Assembly (NCBI RefSeq): GCF_902158555.1
Contig: NZ_CABGGS010000046.1
Location: 1 to 64,000, forward strand
Direction: 5' to 3'
Length of the DNA: 64,000 nucleotides
Source: Klebsiella spallanzanii
Lineage (GTDB): Bacteria > Pseudomonadota > Gammaproteobacteria > Enterobacterales > Enterobacteriaceae
Positions within the stretch are counted from its first letter, which is position 1. Each line of letters starts with the position of its first letter. Below the pieces are notes generated by a model. It was not told the origin of the DNA and made no database searches. It saw only the letters and a list, made by a program, of their open reading frames with translations. Positions 24,964 to 34,084 of this stretch are shown here, piece by piece. A program made the translations under genes and the position numbers.

Positions 24964-25846
24964 TTTTGCCTCCCTTATCGGCGGAGTAGAACACCCAATA
25001 TTTCGAAGACTTAAACGCAATAGCGGCAAAGACCGCGACGACCAGGAACAGCACCCACGCCAGCGCCGCGCCGTAACCCATATCGAAGTACTTAAATGCG
25101 GTGTCGTAGATGTAGAGTGAGAACAGATAGGTGGAGTAGGTTGGGCCGCCGCCGGTAATAACGTACGGGCCGGTAAACTCCTGGAATGCCTGGGTGGTCT
25201 GCATGATGAAGTTGAAGAAAATCACCGGTGTGATCAGCGGCACCGTGACCTTCATAAACATCTGCCATTTTGAAGCGCCATCGATCATCGCCGCTTCATA
25301 TTGTGATTGTGGAACGTTCTGCAGCGCCGCGAGGAAGATAACCATCGCTGAACCGAACTGCCAGACGCGCAGCAGAGTGACGGACATCAGCGCCAGAGAA
25401 GGCTCGCCGAGCCAGTTGACCGGGTCAAAGCCGAGCACGCCGATAAAGCTGTTCAGCAGGCCATCGATAGCAAACAGCGCACGCCATAGAACGGCAATCG
25501 CCACGGAGCTACCGAGAATGGACGGGATATAGTAGGCGGTACGGAAAAAACCGATGCCGCGCAGTTTAAAGTTGAGGACGAAAGCAATCCCCAGCGCGAA
25601 AGCCAGTTTTAATGGGATGGTTAAAAAGACATACGCGAACGTCACGCCCATGGATTTCCAGAAGAGGCCATCTTCGGTCAGCATGTAGCGATAGTTTTCG
25701 ATGCCGTTAAACACCGGTGGACTCATCAAATCGTACTCAGTGAAACTGAGGAAGAAAGATGAAACAAAGGGAAAGGCGGTAAAGACTATCAACCCAATGA
25801 TATAGGGTGATATCCATGCCAATCCCAGCATTTTGTTTTCATTCAT
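24956..25846 (-). CDS. togM: TogM, ABC-transporter permease
   Basis: 296-residue MalF-type inner-membrane permease, six hydrophobic segments, EAA-like loop YEAAMIDGASKWQMFMKVTVP. It is the first gene of the importer operon. The upstream 494 bases carry two KdgR palindromes and a CRP site. With TogN it forms the channel for oligogalacturonides. Confidence 0.9.
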   Translation of the reverse strand: MNENKMLGLAWISPYIIGLIVFTAFPFVSSFFLSFTEYDLMSPPVFNGIENYRYMLTEDGLFWKSMGVTFAYVFLTIPLKLAFALGIAFVLNFKLRGIGFFRTAYYIPSILGSSVAIAVLWRALFAIDGLLNSFIGVLGFDPVNWLGEPSLALMSVTLLRVWQFGSAMVIFLAALQNVPQSQYEAAMIDGASKWQMFMKVTVPLITPVIFFNFIMQTTQAFQEFTGPYVITGGGPTYSTYLFSLYIYDTAFKYFDMGYGAALAWVLFLVVAVFAAIAFKSSKYWVFYSADKGGKNG

Positions 25847-26054
25847 ACATACCTACCTGGCTTACGAGTTTGTAATACGGATTCGGGGTTACTGCCTTTC
25901 CCGCGGCCAGCGCTGCCGGAAAGTTAATGCGTTCCTGGTATGTCAGTGGTGAAACCTTCCTTGTTAATTTTTTGTTTATTTAGATCTTTTTGCTCTAATC
26001 ATCCCTGTAGAGCATGTGTTTTTTGATTTTGTCTTACCCGACGTCCTGATTTTG

Positions 26055-26069
26055 TAAAACGCCGTTTTA
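26055..26069 (-). promoter_or_regulatory. KdgR operator 1 of the tog operon
   Basis: Perfect palindrome TAAAAC-GCC-GTTTTA (the centre is the 3-base spacer), matching the half-site spacing of the other KdgR boxes in this window. Confidence 0.75.
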
Positions 26070-26119
26070 ATTTTATTTTATTGCGATTTATTACGGAGTC
26101 ATTCAGTTGATCGCGGAAA

Positions 26120-26145
26120 TGTGATCAAAGTCGAAACGATGTTTC
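26120..26145 (-). promoter_or_regulatory. Overlapping CRP site and KdgR operator 2 of the tog operon
   Basis: CRP-like TGTGA-N6-TCGAA (26120-26135, 8/10) overlaps the perfect KdgR palindrome GAAAC-GAT-GTTTC (26133-26145) by three bases. The overlap suggests direct competition between activator and repressor. Confidence 0.7.
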
Positions 26146-26340
26146 AAAAAGGTGCTGGAGCGCGCATTTTGCAGTATTGATGGGCCAGGAAAAAAGGATG
26201 AGAGGCCAGCGTAATGAGGCTAATCAGGCGGGATTAATTGCTCTGCTAATCATTGCGACAAGACATACTTTATGACAATTATTTTTAGCGGAGAAGTTCA
26301 GAAAATGGTGGGCATGCACGGCATGCCCTGAGATGAGAAA

Positions 26341-26667
26341 TTACTTTTGCAGAAAATCCTGGCGGATGGGAGTAAAGGTATCAAGCAGCGTTCCCGGCTT
26401 CAGACAGATGCAACCGTGCATAATTTCCGGCTTCTTGTAGAGCGTATCGCCTGCGCTGACGACGTGCTTTTCATCGCCGATGGTGAACTCAAATTCACCG
26501 GATAGCACATAGGTGAGCTGCTCGTGAGGATGGTTATGCATTGGCCCGATGGCACCTGCTTCGAAGTTCACTTCGACCGCCATCATTTTGCCATCGTGCG
26601 CAAGGATGCGACGGGTTACGCCATTGCCCAAATCTTCAAGGGTGGTCTCTTTATGAAAAATAAACAT
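26341..26667 (-). CDS. kdgF: KdgF, unsaturated uronate linearisation enzyme (cupin)
   Basis: 108-residue single cupin domain. KdgF speeds the ring opening of 4,5-unsaturated galacturonate made by Ogl, giving 5-keto-4-deoxyuronate. Metal ligands expected of the family are H44, H46, Q50 (PMHNHPHEQ) and H84 (EIMHGC). It has its own perfect KdgR box just upstream of the start and lies upstream of tog on the same strand. Confidence 0.9.
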   Translation of the reverse strand: MFIFHKETTLEDLGNGVTRRILAHDGKMMAVEVNFEAGAIGPMHNHPHEQLTYVLSGEFEFTIGDEKHVVSAGDTLYKKPEIMHGCICLKPGTLLDTFTPIRQDFLQK

Positions 26668-26687
26668 CCGGTCGTCCTGTGGTTAAA

Positions 26688-26702
26688 TGAAACAATGTTT
26701 CA
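26688..26702 (-). promoter_or_regulatory. KdgR operator of kdgF
   Basis: TGAAACAATGTTTCA, a perfect palindrome and the best KdgR consensus match in the window, 20 bases upstream of the kdgF start. Confidence 0.88.
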
Positions 26703-26806
26703 CTTAATTTATCCCACAATCTTATAAAAGGAAACGATCGTCAGGAGAAGGTGGAAAGTTGATCACAAGTTTGGTTCACTGAAGGACTTCACATAAGGAG
26801 CGAATG

Positions 26807-27499
26807 ATGAAAACGATTGGCCTGTTGGGTGGGATGAGCTGGGAATCGACGATTCCCTACTATCGCCTGATTAACGAAGGTATCAAAGCGCGCTTGGGCG
26901 GTCTGCACTCCGCCAGCCTGCTGCTGCACAGCGTGGATTTTCATGAAATCGAGGCCTGCCAGTCCTTGGGGGATTGGGACCGTGCGGGCGAGATCCTGGC
27001 ACAGGCGGCTTTCGGGCTACAGCAAGCAGGGGCCGAAGGCATCGTGCTGTGTACTAACACCATGCATAAGGTCGCCGAAGCCATTGAAACGCGCTGCGAG
27101 GTGCCGTTTCTGCATATTGCCGATGCCACCGGGCGGGCGATTACCGCAAAAGGCCAACGCCGTGTCGCCCTGCTGGGAACGCGCTATACCATGGAGCAGG
27201 ATTTTTATCGCGGCCGCTTACAGCAGCAGTTCGCCATCGACACGCTGATTCCTGAAGCTGAAGACCGTGAACGTATCAACCAGATTATCTTTGATGAACT
27301 GTGCCTGGGCACCTTCAGCGCAGAATCACGTGACTACTATCTGCAGGTCATTGACGCGCTGGCGGAGCAGGGGGCTGAAGGCGTGATTTTCGGTTGTACC
27401 GAAATCGGTCTGCTGGTACCCGCAGAAAGCAGCCCGCTGCCAGTGTTTGATACCGCGGCGATTCACGCGGCGGACGCGGTTGAGTTTATGCTTTCGTAA
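26807..27499 (+). CDS. ygeA: YgeA, broad-specificity amino acid racemase
   Basis: 230-residue PLP-independent racemase of the aspartate/glutamate racemase family. It has the two-cysteine mechanism: C82 (VLCTNTMHK) and C197 (FGCTEIG), with the family N-terminus [13 protein letters not shown]. coli YgeA racemises homoserine and several other amino acids. Two ATGs in a row exist; the second (26807) has better spacing to AAGGAG and fits the E. coli length. Its 3' end overlaps convergent lysR by 14 bases. Confidence 0.92.
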   Translation: MKTIGLLGGMSWESTIPYYRLINEGIKARLGGLHSASLLLHSVDFHEIEACQSLGDWDRAGEILAQAAFGLQQAGAEGIVLCTNTMHKVAEAIETRCEVPFLHIADATGRAITAKGQRRVALLGTRYTMEQDFYRGRLQQQFAIDTLIPEAEDRERINQIIFDELCLGTFSAESRDYYLQVIDALAEQGAEGVIFGCTEIGLLVPAESSPLPVFDTAAIHAADAVEFMLS

Positions 27500-28412
27500 G
27501 TACCGCTTCGAGCGGAGTCAGGATGCGCGGCAGGCTGTTTTGCAGATGCAGAGCGAAAGCATCGACCAGCGCGGAACCGGGGCGGTGGAGGGGGCGAACC
27601 AGGCTAATGGTAAACGGCACCTCAACGCTAAAGCGCCGAACCACCACGCCATTTCCGGCGTAATCGAGCGCGGTAAGCGGGTTAACTACCGAGATACCGA
27701 CCCCGGCGCGCACCATGGCGCAAATTGAGGAGGCGCTGTGCGTCTCCACCACCATCCGCCGTTTGACCTGATGTTCGAGAAACAGGGCGTCGAGCAGCTG
27801 GCGATAGCTGTCGGTGCGCGACAGGCTAATGTAGTTTTCCCCGTGAAAATCCGCAGGCGTTAGCGCTTGTTTAGCGGCTAACGGGTGGCCCTGCGGCAGC
27901 ACGCACACTTCATTCAGGGTCAGCAGCGGCGTACGCTCGGTTCCGGCGGGAGCGTGTAGTGTTTCGGTTAACCCCAGATCGTGACGCTGAGCCGAAAGCC
28001 ACTCTTCCAGTAGCGGTGATTCCTGAGGGACGATTTGCAGGCTAACGTCCGGGTAGCGCGTTAAAAACGGCTCCAGCAGCAGCGGCAAAAAAGATTGCGA
28101 GAATACCGGCAGACAGGCGACCGACAGCTCGCCCTGGCGAAATTCGCGCAGGCTTTCGGCGGCGCTAACGATTCTGTCGAGGCCGTACCACGAGCGCTGA
28201 ACCTCTTCAAACAGGCGTAATCCCTGAACCGTTGGCTGTAGACGACCGCGAGCGCGGGCAAATAGCTTTAATCCCAGTACTTTTTCAAAACGCGCCAGCT
28301 CGCGACTGACGGTGGGCTGCGAAGTATGTAGCATTTGCGCAGCCTCGGTCAGATTGCCGGTGGTCATCACAGCATGGAAAATTTCAATATGGCGCAGGTT
28401 GACGGCGGGCAT
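27486..28412 (-). CDS. lysR: LysR, activator of lysA
   Basis: 308-residue founder-type LysR regulator: helix-turn-helix in residues 5-65 ([18 protein letters not shown] then [17 protein letters not shown]) and a C-terminal co-inducer domain. It activates divergent lysA when diaminopimelate is high and lysine is low, and represses itself. The 134-base lysR-lysA spacer must hold the shared site; I cannot resolve its exact bases. Confidence 0.94.
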   Translation of the reverse strand: MPAVNLRHIEIFHAVMTTGNLTEAAQMLHTSQPTVSRELARFEKVLGLKLFARARGRLQPTVQGLRLFEEVQRSWYGLDRIVSAAESLREFRQGELSVACLPVFSQSFLPLLLEPFLTRYPDVSLQIVPQESPLLEEWLSAQRHDLGLTETLHAPAGTERTPLLTLNEVCVLPQGHPLAAKQALTPADFHGENYISLSRTDSYRQLLDALFLEHQVKRRMVVETHSASSICAMVRAGVGISVVNPLTALDYAGNGVVVRRFSVEVPFTISLVRPLHRPGSALVDAFALHLQNSLPRILTPLEAVLTKA

Positions 28413-28546
28413 GGGCGATCCTCACATGGTTCGGGCTATATCATTTTTGCATAGACTGGCAATAAAACGATATTTTTTATTCCCTACGGGCTGTGGCGTA
28501 ATCGTAAAAAAACACAAATAACGCACACACAGCACCGGAGTTCTTT

Positions 28547-29809
28547 ATGCCGCACTCGCTTTACGCTACTGATACCGATCTGAGCGCAGAAAATCTGCTG
28601 CGCTTGCCTGCCGAATTCGGCTGCCCGGTTTGGGTTTATGACGCGCAGATAATCCGCCGCCAGATTGCCCAACTGAGTCAGTTCGACGTGGTACGTTTTG
28701 CCCAGAAGGCCTGCTCCAATATCCATATTCTGCGCCTGATGCGCGAGCAGGGGGTAAAGGTGGACTCGGTGTCGTTGGGCGAGATCGAGCGTGCGCTGGC
28801 CGCCGGGTACGATCCGCATCAGCACCCGGAAGATATCGTGTTTACCGCTGACCTGATCGATGACGCGACGCTGGCGCGGGTGAAAGAATTGCAGATCCCG
28901 GTCAACGCCGGTTCTATCGATATGCTAAGCCAACTGGGTGAAGTTTCACCGGGCCACCGCGTCTGGCTGCGCGTCAATCCGGGCTTCGGTCATGGCCATA
29001 GTCAAAAAACCAATACCGGCGGTGAAAACAGCAAGCACGGTATCTGGCACAGCCACTTAACGGCGGCGCTGGAAGTGATGCGCCGCTACCAGCTACAGCT
29101 GGTGGGCATTCATATGCATATTGGTTCCGGGGTCGACTATGGCCACCTGGAACAGGTTTGCGGCGCGATGGTGCGTCAGGTTATTGAGTTTGGTCAGGAT
29201 CTGCAGGCGATCTCCGCTGGCGGCGGCCTGTCGATCCCTTACCACGAGGATGAAGAGGCGATCGATACCGATCACTATTTTGGTCTGTGGAATGCGGCGC
29301 GCGAGCAGGTCGCCAAACATCTGGGCCATCCGGTCGCGCTTGAAATCGAGCCGGGTCGCTTTCTGGTGGCGGAATCCGGGGTGCTGGTTTCTCAGGTGCG
29401 CAGCGTGAAAGAGATGGGCAGCCGTCACTTTGTGCTGATTGATGCCGGTTTTAATGATTTGATGCGTCCGGCGATGTACGGCAGCTATCACCATATTACT
29501 GCCCTCGCGGCAGATGGTCGCAACCTGAGCGCGGCGGCTGAAATTGAAACCGTGGTGGCCGGGCCGCTGTGCGAATCGGGCGATGTCTTTACTCAGCAGG
29601 AAGGGGGGAAGGTAGAAACTCGCCTGCTGCCTGCGGTGGTGCCGGGCGATTATCTGGTGCTGCACGATACCGGCGCTTACGGCGCGTCGATGTCTTCAAA
29701 CTACAACAGCCGTCCGCTGTTGCCGGAAGTATTGTTCGATAACGGTAAAGCGCGTTTGATCCGCCGTCGCCAGACGATTGAAGAGCTGCTGGCGCTTGAG
29801 CTGCTGTGA
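28547..29809 (+). CDS. lysA: LysA, diaminopimelate decarboxylase
   Basis: 420-residue PLP enzyme of fold type III. It decarboxylates meso-diaminopimelate to L-lysine, the last step of lysine synthesis. The PLP lysine is K54 (RFAQKACSN); the HMHIGSG and EPGRFLV motifs bind cofactor phosphate, and GPLCESGD supplies the active-site cysteine from the partner subunit. GGAG precedes the ATG. Confidence 0.96.
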   Translation: MPHSLYATDTDLSAENLLRLPAEFGCPVWVYDAQIIRRQIAQLSQFDVVRFAQKACSNIHILRLMREQGVKVDSVSLGEIERALAAGYDPHQHPEDIVFTADLIDDATLARVKELQIPVNAGSIDMLSQLGEVSPGHRVWLRVNPGFGHGHSQKTNTGGENSKHGIWHSHLTAALEVMRRYQLQLVGIHMHIGSGVDYGHLEQVCGAMVRQVIEFGQDLQAISAGGGLSIPYHEDEEAIDTDHYFGLWNAAREQVAKHLGHPVALEIEPGRFLVAESGVLVSQVRSVKEMGSRHFVLIDAGFNDLMRPAMYGSYHHITALAADGRNLSAAAEIETVVAGPLCESGDVFTQQEGGKVETRLLPAVVPGDYLVLHDTGAYGASMSSNYNSRPLLPEVLFDNGKARLIRRRQTIEELLALELL

Positions 29810-29849
29810 GTTGATGTGAAGGCGTTTTGCCGATAGTGTCCGCGTTTCT

Positions 29850-29882
29850 GTCGGGTGGCGGCTAGCGCCTTACCCGACCTAC
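29850..29882. repeat. REP-like palindrome
   Basis: GTCGGGTGGCGGCTAGCGCC followed by TTACCCGACCTAC, a single REP-type unit between lysA and the convergent LacI-type gene. Confidence 0.75.
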
Positions 29883-29938
29883 GCGAAGTTTTGAACATTG
29901 TGCCTGCGTTTCTGCCGCCACCGGGCGATTCCAGCTAA

Positions 29939-30949
29939 TTATTTGTAATACGGCCCCGTTGTCACCGATTCGCGCAGCACCAGCGTACCGGTAAACGGCG
30001 GGATCGTCTCAATTGGCTGATCGTTTGCCAGCTTGATGGCCTGATCGATAGCGGTGGTAATCATGTTATCGATCGGCAGATAGACCGTGGATAGCCCCGG
30101 TTCCAGCCATTTAGCGCTCGGCGCGTCATCAAAGCCAAACAGCGAAATATCCTGCGGGATCCGCAGCCCCGCCTGATGCAGCGCTTTCGAAGCGCCCAGC
30201 GCCATATCATCGTTACAGGAAAACAGCGCGCTAAAGGTCGTTTTCTCTTCCAGCAGTTCACGGCACAGCTCATAGCCGCGGGTCATGGTGGAGTCACCGT
30301 ACTTCACTTTGGCCGGATCCCATTTGATACCGTGTTTTTTCAGCGCATTACGATAACCTTCCAGGCGAGCCTTACCCGTCGGCGTGTGCATCGGCACGGT
30401 AATACAGGCGATATCGCGGTGACCCTGGGTAATCAGATATTCTACCGCCTGAAACGCCGCATCCTGCTGTTCGAAGAACACGCAGATCTCTCGCGCCTGG
30501 CTAACGTCACGGTTAATCACCACCAGCGGCATGTCGATGGACTCAATCAGCGACATGATTTTCTTTTCGCTCATATGGCGGGTGTAGAGCACGATGGCGT
30601 CGCACTGGCGGTCAGCTAACATTTGCACCGCCTCTTCTTCACGCTCCGGCGCATCGTGACCGTCGGTAACGATCAGCTGTTTACCCCAGGCTTCCGTTTG
30701 TCGGGAGGCCTGCTGTAACAAACGGCCAAAATAGAAGCCATCAAAGGTGGAGACCACCAGACCGATGCTGTTGCTCGTGCGGTTCGCCAGCGAGCGGGCG
30801 AGAAAGTTAGGCCGATAGCCCAGCTCTTCCATCGCCTTAAAAACCTGTTGGCGGGTGCTCTCTTTCACCTGACCCGTGCCGTTCAACACGCGGGAAACCG
30901 TCGCTTTAGAGACGCCTGCGCGAATTGAGACATCCAGCATTGTAGCCAT
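29939..30949 (-). CDS. LacI/GalR-family regulator of the beta-glucoside locus
   Basis: 336 residues: N-terminal helix-turn-helix (MLDVSIRAGVSKATVSRVLN) and a GalR-type sugar-binding domain. It resembles AscG, the repressor of E. coli asc beta-glucoside genes. It is divergent from a PTS EIIC and a GH1 enzyme, so it likely controls their use of cellobiose or aryl-beta-glucosides. K. oxytoca has a described cellobiose locus (casAB) of this kind, and this may be it; I cannot confirm the identity from sequence alone. Confidence 0.83.
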   Translation of the reverse strand: MATMLDVSIRAGVSKATVSRVLNGTGQVKESTRQQVFKAMEELGYRPNFLARSLANRTSNSIGLVVSTFDGFYFGRLLQQASRQTEAWGKQLIVTDGHDAPEREEEAVQMLADRQCDAIVLYTRHMSEKKIMSLIESIDMPLVVINRDVSQAREICVFFEQQDAAFQAVEYLITQGHRDIACITVPMHTPTGKARLEGYRNALKKHGIKWDPAKVKYGDSTMTRGYELCRELLEEKTTFSALFSCNDDMALGASKALHQAGLRIPQDISLFGFDDAPSAKWLEPGLSTVYLPIDNMITTAIDQAIKLANDQPIETIPPFTGTLVLRESVTTGPYYK

Positions 30950-31089
30950 TCATCCGATTCCTGATATCACGTGGTAACGCGTAGTTTATCACAGACATTC
31001 AGGGGGATATGGCTTCATGGCGGCGCAAAAAACTATCGCGATCACGCTTTTACAGGAATTGATCCTCTGAAAAATGAAATGGCAAATGC

Positions 31090-31187
31090 GGTATGCCAAT
31101 TTAAATCTGTCTGGAATGCCAATAAGCGGGTTGCGAGCTTAATCACAGAACTTTTTCTCATCAGTGATTATTTTTTGGTATGCCAAT
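31090..31187 (+). promoter_or_regulatory. Three UxuR/ExuR-like boxes upstream of the EIIC gene
   Basis: The 11-mer GG(T/A)ATGCCAAT occurs three times in direct orientation: 31090-31100, 31113-31123 and 31177-31187. The third, read as TTGGTATGCCAA, differs by one base from the UxuR/ExuR core TTGGTATACCAA. A GntR protein of that subfamily is encoded downstream in the same cluster (34085). No central CG is present, which argues against these being LacI-type operators. Confidence 0.6.
31132..31147 (+). promoter_or_regulatory. CRP site upstream of the EIIC gene
   Basis: TGCGA-N6-TCACA, 9/10 to the CRP consensus, lying between the second and third TGCCAAT repeats. It fits catabolite-controlled expression of a beta-glucoside PTS. 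Confidence 0.7.
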
Positions 31188-31243
31188 AGGTGTTTGGCTG
31201 TACACCTGGTGCGCTATAAGCCCTTAAACCTGAGGTATCCTCT

Positions 31244-32581
31244 ATGGCATTGCAGGACAAACTGATCGACTCACTGGGGAGTTTCGCCACGAAATTCAAC
31301 AGCTACCGCTACATCATGGCGATAAAATCCGCTTTTATTACCCTGATGCCGGTGATCATCGTTGGCGCCTTTTCGGTGCTGATCTCCAATATGGTGCTGG
31401 ATCCTAAAAACGGACTCGCCAGCTTTCAGTCACTCTCTTTTCTGGCGGCGCTTAAACCTATTACCAGCGCGATCAACTACGCGACGCTTAACTTTCTCAA
31501 TATTGGCGCCGTCTTTCTTATCGGCATCGAGCTTGGGCGAATTAACGGCATCAAGAGCCTGTTCCCCGGCCTGCTGGCGGTGATCTGTTTTATCTGCGTG
31601 ACGCCGACCACCGTCGAGATGATGGTCGACGGGCAAATGCATGAAGTGAAAGATGTGCTGCTGCGCCAGTTCTCCGATACCCGCAGCCTGTTCCTCGGCA
31701 TGTTTATCGCCATTCTGTCGGTGGAGATCTACTGCTGGCTGGAAGGGCGAAAAGGACTGAAGATCAAGATGCCGGACACCGTACCGCCCAACGTATCGGC
31801 ATCATTTTCCGCGCTGATCCCGTCAATTATCACCACCACGGTGATTGCCACCTTTGGCTTTATTTTTCATCAGGCCACCGGTATGTACCTCTATGATGCG
31901 GTCTATCAGGTGGTGCAGCAGCCGCTGGAGCGCGTCGTACAAAGCCTGCCTGGGATCTTGCTGCTGATGTTTGTCGCGCAGCTGTTCTGGGTTATCGGCA
32001 TTCACGGCAACCAGATGATCAAACCGATCCGCGAGCCGCTGCTGCTGGGGGCGATCACCGTCAATATGAGCGCCTTTGAGCAGGGCAAAGAGGTGCCAAA
32101 TATCATCACCATGCCGTTCTGGGATGTCTATATGAGCATTGGTGGATCGGGGCTGACGATTGGCCTGCTGATTGCGGTGATGATCGCCACCAAACGCAAA
32201 GAGATGAAAGAGATCGCCAAACTGTCGATTGGACCAGGGCTGTTTAACATCAACGAGCCGGTCATTTTCGGTATGCCGATCATGCTCAACCCGATCCTGG
32301 CGATCCCCTTTATTATCACTCCGCTGGTGACCGGCAGCATCGGCTACTTTGCGACGGCCGCCGGTTTTGCTGGTAAAGCGGTGGTGATGGTGCCGTGGAC
32401 CACGCCGCCGTTGATAAACGCCTGGCTCTCTACGGCGGGCTCGATGGGCGCGGTGATTACTCAGCTTATTTGCATCGTAACCGCAGTGCTTATCTACCTG
32501 CCGTTCGTCAAAATTGCTTCGCGCCGTGCAGAGAATGCTCAGCGTCAGGCGGAAAACGCGCAAGCCAGCCAAAACGCATGA
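31244..32581 (+). CDS. PTS EIIC component, lactose/cellobiose family
   Basis: 445-residue membrane permease of the phosphotransferase system (CelB/ChbC type). Typical marks are the N-terminus FNSYRYIMAIKSAFITLMPVI, WVIGIHGNQM and the sugar-site region GPGLFNINEPVIFGMPIMLNP. It carries a beta-glucoside inward while phosphate arrives from partner EIIA and EIIB proteins; neither is in this window, so they must come from another locus. GAGG is eight bases before the ATG. The phospho-beta-glucosidase gene starts 7 bases after its stop. Confidence 0.9.
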   Translation: MALQDKLIDSLGSFATKFNSYRYIMAIKSAFITLMPVIIVGAFSVLISNMVLDPKNGLASFQSLSFLAALKPITSAINYATLNFLNIGAVFLIGIELGRINGIKSLFPGLLAVICFICVTPTTVEMMVDGQMHEVKDVLLRQFSDTRSLFLGMFIAILSVEIYCWLEGRKGLKIKMPDTVPPNVSASFSALIPSIITTTVIATFGFIFHQATGMYLYDAVYQVVQQPLERVVQSLPGILLLMFVAQLFWVIGIHGNQMIKPIREPLLLGAITVNMSAFEQGKEVPNIITMPFWDVYMSIGGSGLTIGLLIAVMIATKRKEMKEIAKLSIGPGLFNINEPVIFGMPIMLNPILAIPFIITPLVTGSIGYFATAAGFAGKAVVMVPWTTPPLINAWLSTAGSMGAVITQLICIVTAVLIYLPFVKIASRRAENAQRQAENAQASQNA

Positions 32582-32588
32582 GGGCATA

Positions 32589-34016
32589 ATGAGCACAGTA
32601 AAGATGACGATTCCCCACGACTTTATCCTTGGCGCTGCCGCTTCGGCGTGGCAAACCGAAGGCTGGAGCGGCAAGAAAGAGGGGCAGGATTCCTGGCCCG
32701 ATCTCTGGTACAAGAACGACCGTCACGTCTGGCATAACGGCTACGGCCCGGCGGTGGCGACTGATTTTATCAACCGCTTTCGTGAAGATGTGCAGTTGAT
32801 GAAGCTGGCGGGCCTCACCCACTATCGTACGTCGATCAACTGGTCGCGTTTTCTCACCGACTATGAAAATGTCACCGTTGATGAAGCGTATGCGGCGTAC
32901 TACGACCAGTTGTTTGATGAGCTGCTGGCGAACGGCATTGAGCCGATGATCTGCCTTGAGCACTATGAACTCCCGGGCTATTTGCTGGAGCAGTACGGCG
33001 GCTGGGCGTCGAAAAAGGTGGTTGAGCTGTTTGTGCAGTATGCGGAGAAGGTTTTTGCCCGTTACCACCACAAGGTGACGCGCTGGTTTACCTTCAATGA
33101 GCCGATTGTGGTGCAGACCCGGGTTTACCTGGACGCGCTGCGCTGGCCCTACGAACAGAACACCGGCACCTGGATGCAGTGGAATCACCACAAAGTGCTG
33201 GCGACGGCGAAAGTGGTCAGGCTATTTCGCGAGAAGGGCTATCGCGGCACGGTAGGTTGTATTCTCAACCCGGAGGTCACTTATCCGCGTTCCAGTGCGC
33301 CCCATGACGTGCGCGCCGCCGAAATCTACGATCTGTTTTATAACCGGGTATTCCTTGATCCGCTGGTTCACGGCGAATACCCGCCGGAGCTGTTTACCCT
33401 GCTCGAACAGCATGATGTTGCCTGGGGTTATTGCGCGGAAGAATTAGCGATTATCCGTGAAAACACCGTCGATGAGTTGGGGATTAACCTCTACTACCCG
33501 CATCGTGTTAAGGCCCCATCGCGCGCCTGGCACCCGCAGACGCCGTTCCATCCTGCTTACTATTATGAACCTTTTGAGCTACCGGGACGGCGGATGAATA
33601 ACTCTCGCGGCTGGGAGATTTATCCGCAAATCGTTTTTGATATGGCGATGCGCATCAAACAGGATTATCGCAACATCCCGTGGTTTGTGGCGGAAAGTGG
33701 TATGGGCGTGGAGAACGAAGGGCAGTTTCGCAATAGTGAAGGCACTATCGTTGACGACTACCGTATTCGTTTTATTCGCGAGCATCTGTGGCAAACCCTG
33801 CGCGCGCGGGAAGCAGGGGCTAACTGCCACGGCTATATGCTGTGGGCGTTTACCGACAACGTTTCGCCAATGAACGCCTTTAAAAATCGCTACGGGTTGA
33901 TTGAAATCGATCTGCAAAACAACCGTGCGCGGCGGCCTAAGGCTTCCGCCAGCTGGTTCCGTAAGCTTGGCGAAAGTCGCGAACTGACGCTGGATATTGA
34001 CGATGAGTGGCGCTAG
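32589..34016 (+). CDS. 6-phospho-beta-glucosidase (GH1)
   Basis: 475-residue GH1 TIM barrel that splits phosphorylated beta-glucosides, such as cellobiose phosphate, into glucose and glucose-6-phosphate. Acid/base E171 (FTFNEP) and nucleophile E369 (FVAESG) are present; the N-terminal motif is FILGAAASAWQTEG. The start at 32589 is chosen because the longer frame begins inside the EIIC gene. Operon with the EIIC gene suggests cellobiose or an aryl-glucoside as substrate; similar to the casB-type enzyme described in K. oxytoca. Confidence 0.92.
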   Translation: MSTVKMTIPHDFILGAAASAWQTEGWSGKKEGQDSWPDLWYKNDRHVWHNGYGPAVATDFINRFREDVQLMKLAGLTHYRTSINWSRFLTDYENVTVDEAYAAYYDQLFDELLANGIEPMICLEHYELPGYLLEQYGGWASKKVVELFVQYAEKVFARYHHKVTRWFTFNEPIVVQTRVYLDALRWPYEQNTGTWMQWNHHKVLATAKVVRLFREKGYRGTVGCILNPEVTYPRSSAPHDVRAAEIYDLFYNRVFLDPLVHGEYPPELFTLLEQHDVAWGYCAEELAIIRENTVDELGINLYYPHRVKAPSRAWHPQTPFHPAYYYEPFELPGRRMNNSRGWEIYPQIVFDMAMRIKQDYRNIPWFVAESGMGVENEGQFRNSEGTIVDDYRIRFIREHLWQTLRAREAGANCHGYMLWAFTDNVSPMNAFKNRYGLIEIDLQNNRARRPKASASWFRKLGESRELTLDIDDEWR

Positions 34017-34084
34017 CCGGGCGGAAATTTTGCTAAGATAGCGGCCGATATTGACTCGCAGGCTCATAACGCACAGGTGATATT

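Larger units (their letters stand above)
25847..26340 (-). promoter_or_regulatory. Control region of the tog operon
   Basis: 494 bases without a supported gene. It holds two KdgR palindromes (26055-26069 and 26133-26145), one CRP-like site (26120-26135) and, at its kdgF end, a hairpin GGGCATGC / GCATGCCC at 26310-26328 that may end kdgF transcripts. Confidence 0.65.
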
